A program made the translations under genes and the position numbers. A stretch of DNA of 64,000 bases, from the NCBI GenBank assembly GCA_036937835.1, contig CM072869.1, positions 24,009,001-24,073,000 on the forward strand, in the 5' to 3' direction. The notes beneath the pieces were generated by a model. It was not told the DNA's origin, did no database searches, and saw nothing but the letters and a program-made list of their open reading frames with translations. This DNA comes from Pampus argenteus. Taxonomy: Eukaryota > Chordata > Actinopteri > Scombriformes > Stromateidae. This document shows positions 9,532-21,102 of this stretch, piece after piece (within the stretch, counting starts at the first letter, position 1; every line of letters begins with the position of its first letter).

Positions 9532-12271
9532 TTGTTGATGGCAAACATGGTTTTGATTAAAAATATTGCTCCTTGTTTAAGAAAAACTGTAGTTGTCAGT
9601 TTTGGCCTGAGAGAAAGCTATTTTTACAAATGTTACAGTAAAAGCTGCAGGAAGCTCTCAGAAGTGAGTTTTTTGGTCCTAATCATTAGAAATCAGTTAC
9701 TTGTTGATGGCAAACATGGTTTTGATTGAAAATATTGCTCCTTGTTTAAGAAAAACTGTAGTTGTCAGTTTTGGCCTGAGAGAAAGCTATTTTTACAAAT
9801 GTTACAGTAAAAGCTGCAGGAAGCTCTCAGAAGTGAGTTTTTTGGTCCTAATCATTAGAAATCAGTTACTTGTTGATGGCAAACATGGTTTTGATTGAAA
9901 ATATTGCTCCTTGTTTAAGAAAAACTGTAGTTGTCAGTTTTGGCCTGAGAGAAAGCTATTTTTACAAATGTTACAGTAAAAGCTGCAGGAAGCTCTCAGA
10001 AGTGAGTTTTTTGGTCCTAATCATTAGAAATCAGTTACTTGTTGATGGCAAACATGGTTTTGATTGAAAATATTGCTCCTTGTTTAAGAAAAACTGTAGT
10101 TGTCAGTTTTGGCCTGAGAGAAAGCTATTTTTACAAATGTTACAGTAAAAGCTGCAGGAAGCATTCAGAAGTGAGTTTTTTGCTCCTAATCATTAGAAAT
10201 CAGTTACTTGTTGATGGCAAACATGGTTTTGATTGAAAATATTGCTCCTTGTTTAAGAAAAACTGTAGTTGTCAGCTTTGGCCTACTCTCGCTGAGAGAA
10301 AGCTATTTTTAAAATGTTACAGTAAAAGCTGCAGGAAGCTCTCAGAAGTGAGTTTTTTGGTCCTAATCATTAGAAATCAGTTACTTGTTGATGGCAAACA
10401 TGGTTTTGATTGAAAATATTGCTCCTTGTTTAAGAAAAACTGTAGTTGTCAGTTTTGGCCTGAGAGAAAGCTATTTTTACAAATGTTACAGTAAAAGCTG
10501 CAGGAAGCATTCAGAAGTGAGTTTATTGCTCCTAATCATTAGAAATCAGTTACTTGTTGATGGCAAACATGGTTTTGATTAAAAATATTGCTCCTTGTTT
10601 AAGAAAAACTATAGTTGTCAGTTTTGGGCTTCTCTCGCCGAGAGAAAGCTATTTTTACAAATGTTACAGTAAAAGCTGCAGGAAGCTCTCAGAAGTGAGT
10701 TTTTTGGTCCTAATCATTAGAAATCAGTTACTTGTTGATGGCAAACATGGTTTTGATTGAAAATATTGCTCCTTGTTTAAGAAAAACTGTAGTTGTCAGT
10801 TTTGGCCTTCTCTCGCCGAGAGAAAGCTATTTTTACAAATGTTACAGTAAAAGCTGCAGAAAGCTCTCTGAAGTGAGTTTTTTGGTCCTAATCATTAGAA
10901 ATTAGTTACTTGTTGATGGCAAACATGGTTTTGATTGAAAATATGGCTCCTTGTTTAAGAAAAACTATAGTTGTCAGCTTTGGGCTTCTCTCGCCGAGAG
11001 AAAGCTATTTTTACAAATGTTACAGTAAAAGCTGCAGGAAGCTCTCAGAAGTGAGTTTTTTGCTCCTAATCATTAGAAATCAGTTACTTGTTGATGGCAA
11101 ACATGGTTTTGATTGAAAATATTGCTCCTTGTTTAAGAAAAACTGTAGTTGTCAGTTTTGGCTTGAGAGAAAGCTATTTTTTACTGCAGGAAGCTCTCAG
11201 AAGTGAGTTTTTTGCTCCTAATCATTAGAAATCAGTTACTTGTTGATGGCAAACATGGTTTTGATTGAAAATATTGCTCCTTGTTTAAGAAAAACTGTAG
11301 TTGTCAGTTTTGGCTTGAGAGAAAGCTATTTTTTACAAATGTTACAGTAAAAGCTGCAGGAAGCTCTCAGAAGTGAGTTTTTTGCTCCTAATCATTAGAA
11401 ATCAGTTACTTGTTGATGGCAAACATGGTTTTGATTGAAAATATTGCTCCTTGTTTAAGAAAAACTGTAGTTGTCAGTTTTGGCTTGAGAGAAAGCTATT
11501 TTTACAAATGTTACAGTAAAAGCTGCAGGAAGCTCTCAGAAGTGAGTTTTTTGCTCCTAATCATTAGAAATCAGTTACTTGTTGATGGCAAACATGGTTT
11601 TGATTGAAAATATTGCTCCTTGTTTAAGAAAAACTGTAGTTGTCAGTTTTGGCCTTCTCTCGCTGAGAGAAAGCTATTTTTAAAATGTTACAGTAAAAGC
11701 TGCAGGAAGCTCTCAGTAGTATGTTTTTTGGTCCTAATCATTAGAAATCAGTTATTTGTTGATGGCAAACATGGTTTTGATTGAAAATATTGCTCCTTGT
11801 TTAAGAAAAACTGTAGTTGTCAGTTTTGGCCTGAGAGAAAGCTATTTTTTACAAATGTTACAGTAAAAGCTGCAGGAAGCTCTCAGAAGTGAGTTTTTTG
11901 GTCCTAATCATTAGAAATCAGTTACTTGTTGATGGCAAACATGGTTTTGATTGAAAATATTGCTCCTTGTTTAAGAAAAACTGTAGTTGTCAGTTTTGGC
12001 CTGAGAGAAAGCTATTTTTACAAATGTTACAGTAAAAGCTGCAGGAAGCATTCAGAAGTGAGTTTTTTGCTCCTAATCATTAGAAATCAGTTACTTGTTG
12101 ATGGCAAACATGGTTTTGATTGAAAATATTGCTCCTTGTTTAAGAAAAACTGTAGTTGTCAGCTTTGGCCTACTCTCGCTGAGAGAAAGCTATTTTTAAA
12201 ATGTTACAGTAAAAGCTGCAGGAAGCTCTCAGAAGTGAGTTTTTTGGTCCTAATCATTAGAAATCAGTTAC
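9532..12271 (+). repeat. 2073-bp 12-mer HOR, copy 2, with diverged tail
   Basis: Starts 9532, 9701, 9870, 10039, 10208, 10385, 10554, 10732 and 10910 match copy 1 at a 2073-bp offset. The tail differs: 11088 is a 152-bp deleted monomer, followed by 11240, 11410, 11579, 11756, 11926 and 12095. The 11410-11755 pair resembles the 6766 lead-in (GGCTTGAG-type A followed by class B ending CAGTAGTATG). Confidence 0.87.
11088..11239 (+). repeat. Truncated monomer, 18-bp internal deletion (152 bp)
   Basis: The T6 class A form should be 170 bp, but here TTTTTTAC runs directly into TGCAGGAAG at about 11184/11185. The missing stretch covers the ACAAATGTTACAG region and the following TAAAAGC. I noticed no other copy with this deletion, and it is the only large length change in the window that falls inside a monomer. 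It therefore arose by a small deletion, unlike the other copy differences, and did not spread. Confidence 0.93.
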
Positions 12272-14026
12272 TTGTTGATGGCAAACATGGTTTTGATTGA
12301 AAATATTGCTCCTTGTTTAAGAAAAACTGTAGTTGTCAGTTTTGGCCTGAGAGAAAGCTATTTTTACAAATGTTACAGTAAAAGCTGCAGGAAGCATTCA
12401 GAAGTGAGTTTTTTGCTCCTAATCATTAGAAATCAGTTACTTGTTGATGGCAAACATGGTTTTGATTAAAAACATTGCTCCTTGTTTAAGAAAAACTATA
12501 GTTGTCAGTTTTGGGCTTCTCTCGCCGAGAGAAAGCTATTTTTTACAAATGTTACAGTAAAAGCTGCAGGAAGCTCTCAGAAGTGAGTTTTTTGGTCCTA
12601 ATCATTAGAAATCAGTTACTTGTTAATGGCAAACATGGTTTTGATTGAAAATATTGCTCCTTGTTTAAGAAAAACTGTAGTTGTCAGTTTTGGCCTTCTC
12701 TCGCCGAGAGAAAGCTATTTTTACAAATGTTACAGTAAAAGCTGCAGAAAGCTCTCTGAAGTGAGTTTTTTGCTCCTAATCATTAGAAATTAGTTACTTG
12801 TTGATGGCAAACATGGTTTTGATTGAAAATATGGCTCCTTGTTTAAGAAAAACTATAGTTGTCAGCTTTGGGCTTCTCTCGCCGAGAGAAAGCTATTTTT
12901 ACAAATGTTACAGTAAAAGCTGCAGGAAGCTCTCAGAAGTGAGTTTTTTGCTCCTAATCATTAGAAATCAGTTACTTGTTGATGGCAAACATGGTTTTGA
13001 TTGAAAATATTGCTCCTTGTTTAAGAAAAACTGTAGTTGTCAGTTTTGGCCTTCTCTCGCTGAGAGAAAGCTATTTTTAAAATGTTACAGTAAAAGCTGC
13101 AGGAAGCTCTCAGTAGTATGTTTTTTGGTCCTAATCATTAGAAATCAGTTACTTGTTGATGGCAAACATGGTTTTGATTGAAAATATTGCTCCTTGTTTA
13201 AGAAAAACTGTAGTTGTCAGTTTTGGCCTGAGAGAAAGCTATTTTTACAAATGTTACAGTAAAAGCTGCAGGAAGCATTCAGAAGTGAGTTTTTTGCTCC
13301 TAATCATTAGAAATCAGTTACTTGTTGATGGCAAACATGGTTTTGATTAAAAACATTGCTCCTTGTTTAAGAAAAACTATAGTTGTCAGTTTTGGGCTTC
13401 TCTCGCCGAGAGAAAGCTATTTTTTACAAATGTTACAGTAAAAGCTGCAGGAAGCTCTCAGAAGTGAGTTTTTTGGTCCTAATCATTAGAAATCAGTTAC
13501 TTGTTGATGGCAAACATGGTTTTGATTGAAAATATTGCTCCTTGTTTAAGAAAAACTGTAGTTGTCAGTTTTGGCCTTCTCTCGCCGAGAGAAAGCTATT
13601 TTTACAAATGTTACAGTAAAAGCTGCAGAAAGCTCTCTGAAGTGAGTTTTTTGCTCCTAATCATTAGAAATTAGTTACTTGTTGATGGCAAACATGGTTT
13701 TGATTGAAAATATGGCTCCTTGTTTAAGAAAAACTATAGTTGTCAGCTTTGGGCTTCTCTCGCCGAGAGAAAGCTATTTTTACAAATGTTACAGTAAAAG
13801 CTGCAGGAAGCTCTCAGAAGTGAGTTTTTTGCTCCTAATCATTAGAAATCAGTTACTTGTTGATGGCAAACATGGTTTTGATTGAAAATATTGCTCCTTG
13901 TTTAAGAAAAACTGTAGTTGTCAGTTTTGGCTTGAGAGAAAGCTATTTTTTACAAATGTTACAGTAAAAGCTGCAGGAACCTCTCAGAAGTGAGTTTTTT
14001 GCTCCTAATCATTAGAAATCAGTTAC
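12272..14026 (+). repeat. 881-bp 5-mer in tandem (two copies)
   Basis: Unit 1 starts at 12272, 12441, 12620, 12798 and 12976; unit 2 at 13153, 13322, 13501 and 13679, then a 170-bp A at 13857 replaces the last B. Lengths in unit 1 are 169+179+178+178+177 = 881. The 179-bp members at 12441 and 13322 share a private AAAAACATTG change and a T6 run, which shows that the two units are direct duplicates. Unit 1 alone has TTGTTAATGG at 12620. Monomer 13857 has GGAACCTCTCAG, a private change. Confidence 0.9.
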
Positions 14027-16275
14027 TTGTTGATGGCAAACATGGTTTTGATTGAAAATATTGCTCCTTGTTTAAGAAAAACTGTAGTTGTCAGTTTTGG
14101 CTTGAGAGAAAGCTATTTTTACAAATGTTACAGTAAAAGCTGCAGGAAGCTCTCAGAAGTGAGTTTTTTGCTCCTAATCATTAGAAATCAGTTACTTGTT
14201 GATGGCAAACATGGTTTTGATTGAAAATATTGCTCCTTGTTTAAGAAAAACTGTAGTTGTCAGTTTTGGCCTTCTCTCGCTGAGAGAAAGCTATTTTTAA
14301 AATGTTACAGTAAAAGCTGCAGGAAGCTCTCAGTAGTATGTTTTTTGGTCCTAATCATTAGAAATCAGTTACTTGTTGATGGCAAACATGGTTTTGATTG
14401 AAAATATTGCTCCTTGTTTAAGAAAAACTGTAGTTGTCAGTTTTGGCCTGAGAGAAAGCTATTTTTTACAAATGTTACAGTAAAAGCTGCAGGAAGCTCT
14501 CAGAAGTGAGTTTTTTGGTCCTAATCATTAGAAATCAGTTACTTGTTGATGGCAAACATGGTTTTGATTGAAAATATTGCTCCTTGTTTAAGAAAAACTG
14601 TAGTTGTCAGTTTTGGCCTTCTCTCGCTGAGAGAAAGCTATTTTTAAAATGTTACAGTAAAAGCTGCAGGAAGCTCTCAGAAGTGAGTTTTTTGGTCCTA
14701 ATCATTAGAAATCAGTTACTTGTTGATGGCAAACATGGTTTTGATTGAAAATATTGCTCCTTGTTTAAGAAAAACTGTAGTTGTCAGTTTTGGCCTGAGA
14801 GAAAGCTATTTTTACAAATGTTACAGTAAAAGCTGCAGGAAGCTCTCAGAAGTGAGTTTTTTGGTCCTAATCATTAGAAATCAGTTACTTGTTGATGGCA
14901 AACATGGTTTTGATTTAAAATATTGCTCCTTGTTTAAGAAAAACTGTAGTTGTCAGTTTTGGCCTGAGAGAAAGCTATTTTTACAAATGTTACAGTAAAA
15001 GCTGCAGGAAGCTCTCAGAAGTGAGTTTTTTGGTCCTAATCATTAGAAATCAGTTACTTGTTGATGGCAAACATGGTTTTGATTGAAAATATTGCTCCTT
15101 GTTTAAGAAAAACTGTAGTTGTCAGTTTTGGCCTGAGAGAAAGCTATTTTTACAAATGTTACAGTAAAAGCTGCAGGAAGCTCTCATAAGTGAGTTTTTT
15201 GGTCCTAATCATTAGAAATCAGTTACTTGTTGATGGCAAACATGGTTTTGATTGAAAATATTGCTCCTTGTTTAAGAAAAACTGTAGTTGTCAGTTTTGG
15301 CCTGAGAGAAAGCTATTTTTACAAATGTTACAGTAAAAGCTGCAGGAAGCATTCAGAAGTGAGTTTTTTGCTCCTAATCATTAGAAATCAGTTACTTGTT
15401 GATGGCAAACATGGTTTTGATTGAAAATATTGCTCCTTGTTTAAGAAAAACTGTAGTTGTCAGCTTTGGCCTACTCTCGCTGAGAGAAAGCTATTTTTAA
15501 AATGTTACAGTAAAAGCTGCAGGAAGCTCTCAGAAGTGAGTTTTTTGGTCCTAATCATTAGAAATCAGTTACTTGTTGATGGCAAACATGGTTTTGATTG
15601 AAAATATTGCTCCTTGTTTAAGAAAAACTGTAGTTGTCAGTTTTGGCCTTAGGGAAAGCTATTTTTACAAATGTTACAGTAAAAGCTGCAGGAAGCATTC
15701 AGAAGTGAGTTTTTTGCTCCTAATCATTAGAAATCAGTTACTTGTTGATGGCAAACATGGTTTTGATTAAAAATATTGCTCCTTGTTTAAGAAAAACTAT
15801 AGTTGTCAGTTTTGGGCTTCTCTCGCCGAGAGAAAGCTATTTTTACAAATGTTACAGTAAAAGCTGCAGGAAGCTCTCAGAAGTGAGTTTTTTGGTCCTA
15901 ATCATTAGAAATCAGTTACTTGTTGATGGCAAACATGGTTTTGATTGAAAATATTGCTCCTTGTTTAAGAAAAACTGTAGTTGTCAGTTTTGGCCTTCTC
16001 TCGCCGAGAGAAAGCTATTTTTACAAATGTTACAGTAAAAGCTGCAGAAAGCTCTCTGAAGTGAGTTTTTTGGTCCTAATCATTAGAAATTAGTTACTTG
16101 TTGATGGCAAACATGGTTTTGATTGAAAATATGGCTCCTTGTTTAAGAAAAACTATAGTTGTCAGCTTTGGGCTTCTCTCGCCGAGAGAAAGCTATTTTT
16201 ACAAATGTTACAGTAAAAGCTGCAGGAAGCTCTCAGAAGTGAGTTTTTTGCTCCTAATCATTAGAAATCAGTTAC
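14027..16275 (+). repeat. Shared module, copy 3 (7261 bp after copy 1)
   Basis: Starts 14027, 14196, 14373, 14543, 14720, 14889, 15058, 15227, 15396, 15573, 15742, 15920 and 16098 match those from 6766 to 8837 at a constant offset of 7261 bp. The monomer at 15573 carries GGCCTTAGGGAAAG, which is absent from 8312 and 10385 but shared with 22649, 45390 and 50725. Two private changes also lie here: GATTTAAAAT near 14912 and CTCTCATAAG near 15181. Confidence 0.9.
14889..15057 (+). repeat. Class A monomer with GATTTAAAAT change
   Basis: This monomer differs from its neighbours by a G-to-T change (GATTGAAAAT to GATTTAAAAT) near 14916. The change removes a stop codon present in one frame of all other monomers and so lengthens a chance open frame to 92 codons. 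I see no sign that this frame is used; the change is recorded only as a private marker. Confidence 0.85.
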
Positions 16276-18178
16276 TTGTTGATGGCAAACATGGTTTTCA
16301 TTAAAAATATTGCTCCTTGTTTAAGAAAAACTGTAGTTGTCAGTTTTGGCCTGAGAGAAAGCTATTTTTACAAATGTTACAGTAAAAGCTGCAGGGAGCT
16401 CTCAGAATTGAGTTTTTTGGTCCTAATCATTAGAAATCAGTTACTTGTTGATGGCAAACATGGTTTTGATTGAAAATATTGCTCCTTGTTTAAGAAAAAC
16501 TGTAGTTGTCAGTTTTGGCTTGAGAGAAAGCTATTTTTACAAATGTTACAGGAAAAGCTGCAGGAAGCTCTCAGAAGTGAGTTTTTTGCTCCTAATCATT
16601 AGAAATCAGTTACTTGTTGATGGCAAACATGGTTTTGATTGAAAATATTGCTCCTTGTTTAAGAAAAACTGTAGTTGTCAGTTTTGGCCTTCTCTCGCTG
16701 AGAGAAAGCTATTTTTAAAATGTTACAGTAAAAGCTGCAGGAAGCTCTCAGTAGTGAGTTTTTTGGTCCTAATCATTAGAAATCAGTTACTTGTTGATGG
16801 CAAACATGGTTTTGATTGAAAATTTTGCTCCTTGTTTAAGAAAAACTGTAGTTGTCAGTTTTGGCCTGAGAGAAAGCTATATTTACAAATGTTACAGTAA
16901 AAGCTGCAGGAAGCTCTCAGAAGTGAGTTTTTTGGTCCTAATCATTAGAAATCAGTGACTTGTTGATGGCAAACATGGTTTTGATTGAAAATATTGCTCC
17001 TTGTTTAAGAAAAACTGTAGTTGTCAGTTTTGGCTTGAGAGAAAGCTATTTTTACAAATGTTACAGTAAAAGCTGCAGGAAGCTCTCAGAAGTGAGTTTT
17101 TTGCTCCTAATCATTAGAAATCAGTTACTTGTTGATGGCAAACATGGTTTTGATTGAAAATATTGCTCCTTGTTTAAGAAAAACTGTAGTTGTCAGTTTT
17201 GGCCTTCTCTCGCTGAGAGAAAGCTATTTTTAAAATGTTACAGTAAAAGCTGCAGGAAGCTCTCAGTAGTATGTTTTTTGGTCCTAATCATTAGAAATCA
17301 GTTACTTGTTGATGGCAAACATGGTTTTGATTGAAAATATTGCTCCTTGTTTAAGAAAAACTGTAGTTGTCAGTTTTGGCCTGAGAGAAAGCTATTTTTT
17401 ACAAATGTTACAGTAAAAGCTGCAGGAAGCTCTCAGAAGTGAGTTTTTTGGTCCTAATCATTAGAAATCAGTTACTTGTTGATGGCAAACATGGTTTTGA
17501 TTGAAAATATTGCTCCTTGTTTAAGAAAAACTGTAGTTGTCAGTTTTGGCCTTCTCTCGCCGAGAGAAAGCTATTTTTACAAATGTTACAGTAAAAGCTG
17601 CAGGAAGCTCTCAGAAGTGAGTTTTTTGCTCCTAATCATTAGAAATCAGTTACTTGTTGATGGCAAACATGGTTTTCATTGAAAATATTACTCCTTGTTT
17701 AAGAAAAACTGTAGTTGTCAGTTTTGGCCTGAGAGAAAGCTATTTTTACAAATGTTACAGTAAAAGCTGCAGGGAGCTCTCAGAAGTGAGTTTTTTGGTC
17801 CTAATCATTAGAAATCAGTTACTTGTTGATGGCAAACATGGTTTTGATTGAAAATATTGCTCCTTGTTTAAGAAAAACTGTAGTTGTCAGTTTTGGCCTT
17901 CTCTCGCCGAGAGAAAGCTATTTTTACAAATGTTACAGTAAAAGCTGCAGAAAGCTCTCTGAAGTGAGTTTTTTGGTCCTAATCATTAGAAATTAGTTAC
18001 TTGTTGATGGCAAACATGGTTTTGATTGAAAATATGGCTCCTTGTTTAAGAAAAACTATAGTTGTCAGCTTTGGGCTTCTCTCGCCGAGAGAAAGCTATT
18101 TTTACAAATGTTACAGTAAAAGCTGCAGGAAGCTCTCAGAAGTGAGTTTTTTGCTCCTAATCATTAGAAATCAGTTAC
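16276..18178 (+). repeat. 1903-bp 11-mer HOR
   Basis: Monomers start at 16276, 16445, 16614, 16791, 16960, 17129, 17306, 17476, 17654, 17823 and 18001. The first has GGTTTTCATT and GGGAGCTCTCAGAATTG; the second has ACAGGAAAAGC; the fourth has AAAATTTTGCTCC and TATATTTAC. The same set returns from 18179, 1903 bp later. The 525-bp stretch 17654-18178 (one A with ATTACTCC and two class C) is the part missing in the following 8-mer units, so this 11-mer is the 8-mer plus three monomers. Confidence 0.9.
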
Positions 18179-21102
18179 TTGTTGATGGCAAACATGGTTT
18201 TCATTGAAAATATTGCTCCTTGTTTAAGAAAAACTGTAGTTGTCAGTTTTGGCCTGAGAGAAAGCTATTTTTACAAATGTTACAGTAAAAGCTGCAGGGA
18301 GCTCTCAGAATTGAGTTTTTTGGTCCTAATCATTAGAAATCAGTTACTTGTTGATGGCAAACATGGTTTTGATTGAAAATATTGCTCCTTGTTTAAGAAA
18401 AACTGTAGTTGTCAGTTTTGGCTTGAGAGAAAGCTATTTTTACAAATGTTACAGGAAAAGCTGCAGGAAGCTCTCAGAAGTGAGTTTTTTGCTCCTAATC
18501 ATTAGAAATCAGTTACTTGTTGATGGCAAACATGGTTTTGATTGAAAATATTGCTCCTTGTTTAAGAAAAACTGTAGTTGTCAGTTTTGGCCTTCTCTCG
18601 CTGAGAGAAAGCTATTTTTAAAATGTTACAGTAAAAGCTGCAGGAAGCTCTCAGTAGTGAGTTTTTTGGTCCTAATCATTAGAAATCAGTTACTTGTTGA
18701 TGGCAAACATGGTTTTGATTGAAAATTTTGCTCCTTGTTTAAGAAAAACTGTAGTTGTCAGTTTTGGCCTGAGAGAAAGCTATATTTACAAATGTTACAG
18801 TAAAAGCTGCAGGAAGCTCTCAGAAGTGAGTTTTTTGGTCCTAATCATTAGAAATCAGTGACTTGTTGATGGCAAACATGGTTTTGATTGAAAATATTGC
18901 TCCTTGTTTAAGAAAAACTGTAGTTGTCAGTTTTGGCTTGAGAGAAAGCTATTTTTACAAATGTTACAGTAAAAGCTGCAGGAAGCTCTCAGAAGTGAGT
19001 TTTTTGCTCCTAATCATTAGAAATCAGTTACTTGTTGATGGCAAACATGGTTTTGATTGAAAATATTGCTCCTTGTTTAAGAAAAACTGTAGTTGTCAGT
19101 TTTGGCCTTCTCTCGCTGAGAGAAAGCTATTTTTAAAATGTTACAGTAAAAGCTGCAGGAAGCTCTCAGTAGTATGTTTTTTGGTCCTAATCATTAGAAA
19201 TCAGTTACTTGTTGATGGCAAACATGGTTTTGATTGAAAATATTGCTCCTTGTTTAAGAAAAACTGTAGTTGTCAGTTTTGGCCTGAGAGAAAGCTATTT
19301 TTTACAAATGTTACAGTAAAAGCTGCAGGAAGCTCTCAGAAGTGAGTTTTTTGGTCCTAATCATTAGAAATCAGTTACTTGTTGATGGCAAACATGGTTT
19401 TGATTGAAAATATTGCTCCTTGTTTAAGAAAAACTGTAGTTGTCAGTTTTGGCCTTCTCTCGCCGAGAGAAAGCTATTTTTACAAATGTTACAGTAAAAG
19501 CTGCAGGAAGCTCTCAGAAGTGAGTTTTTTGCTCCTAATCATTAGAAATCAGTTACTTGTTGATGGCAAACATGGTTTTCATTGAAAATATTGCTCCTTG
19601 TTTAAGAAAAACTGTAGTTGTCAGTTTTGGCCTGAGAGAAAGCTATTTTTACAAATGTTACAGTAAAAGCTGCAGGGAGCTCTCAGAATTGAGTTTTTTG
19701 GTCCTAATCATTAGAAATCAGTTACTTGTTGATGGCAAACATGGTTTTGATTGAAAATATTGCTCCTTGTTTAAGAAAAACTGTAGTTGTCAGTTTTGGC
19801 TTGAGAGAAAGCTATTTTTACAAATGTTACAGGAAAAGCTGCAGGAAGCTCTCAGAAGTGAGTTTTTTGCTCCTAATCATTAGAAATCAGTTACTTGTTG
19901 ATGGCAAACATGGTTTTGATTGAAAATATTGCTCCTTGTTTAAGAAAAACTGTAGTTGTCAGTTTTGGCCTTCTCTCGCTGAGAGAAAGCTATTTTTAAA
20001 ATGTTACAGTAAAAGCTGCAGGAAGCTCTCAGTAGTGAGTTTTTTGGTCCTAATCATTAGAAATCAGTTACTTGTTGATGGCAAACATGGTTTTGATTGA
20101 AAATTTTGCTCCTTGTTTAAGAAAAACTGTAGTTGTCAGTTTTGGCCTGAGAGAAAGCTATATTTACAAATGTTACAGTAAAAGCTGCAGGAAGCTCTCA
20201 GAAGTGAGTTTTTTGGTCCTAATCATTAGAAATCAGTGACTTGTTGATGGCAAACATGGTTTTGATTGAAAATATTGCTCCTTGTTTAAGAAAAACTGTA
20301 GTTGTCAGTTTTGGCTTGAGAGAAAGCTATTTTTACAAATGTTACAGTAAAAGCTGCAGGAAGCTCTCAGAAGTGAGTTTTTTGCTCCTAATCATTAGAA
20401 ATCAGTTACTTGTTGATGGCAAACATGGTTTTGATTGAAAATATTGCTCCTTGTTTAAGAAAAACTGTAGTTGTCAGTTTTGGCCTTCTCTCGCTGAGAG
20501 AAAGCTATTTTTAAAATGTTACAGTAAAAGCTGCAGGAAGCTCTCAGTAGTATGTTTTTTGGTCCTAATCATTAGAAATCAGTTACTTGTTGATGGCAAA
20601 CATGGTTTTGATTGAAAATATTGCTCCTTGTTTAAGAAAAACTGTAGTTGTCAGTTTTGGCCTGAGAGAAAGCTATTTTTTACAAATGTTACAGTAAAAG
20701 CTGCAGGAAGCTCTCAGAAGTGAGTTTTTTGGTCCTAATCATTAGAAATCAGTTACTTGTTGATGGCAAACATGGTTTTGATTGAAAATATTGCTCCTTG
20801 TTTAAGAAAAACTGTAGTTGTCAGTTTTGGCCTTCTCTCGCTGAGAGAAAGCTATTTTTAAAATGTTACAGTAAAAGCTGCAGGAAGCTCTCAGTAGTGA
20901 GTTTTTTGGTCCTAATCATTAGAAATCAGTTACTTGTTGATGGCAAACATGGTTTTGATTGAAAATTTTGCTCCTTGTTTAAGAAAAACTGTAGTTGTCA
21001 GTTTTGGCCTCAGAGAAAGCTATATTTACAAATGTTACAGTAAAAGCTGCAGGAAGCTCTCAGAAGTGAGTTTTTTGGTCCTAATCATTAGAAATCAGTG
21101 AC
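18179..21102 (+). repeat. 1378-bp 8-mer HOR, one full and one nearly full copy
   Basis: Copy 1 starts at 18179, 18348, 18517, 18694, 18863, 19032, 19209 and 19379 (sum 1378 bp). Copy 2 starts at 19557 and matches for seven monomers to 20756; its eighth position is a 177-bp class B (20757) instead of class C, followed by a TATATTTAC-type A at 20934 with a private CCTCAGAG. The block is framed by two copies of the shared module (14027 and 21103). Confidence 0.9.

Noticed and set aside
14720..14998. 92-codon open frame
   Set aside because: It is the same repeat frame lengthened because a private G-to-T change in monomer 14889 removes the usual TGA. No sign of a real gene.
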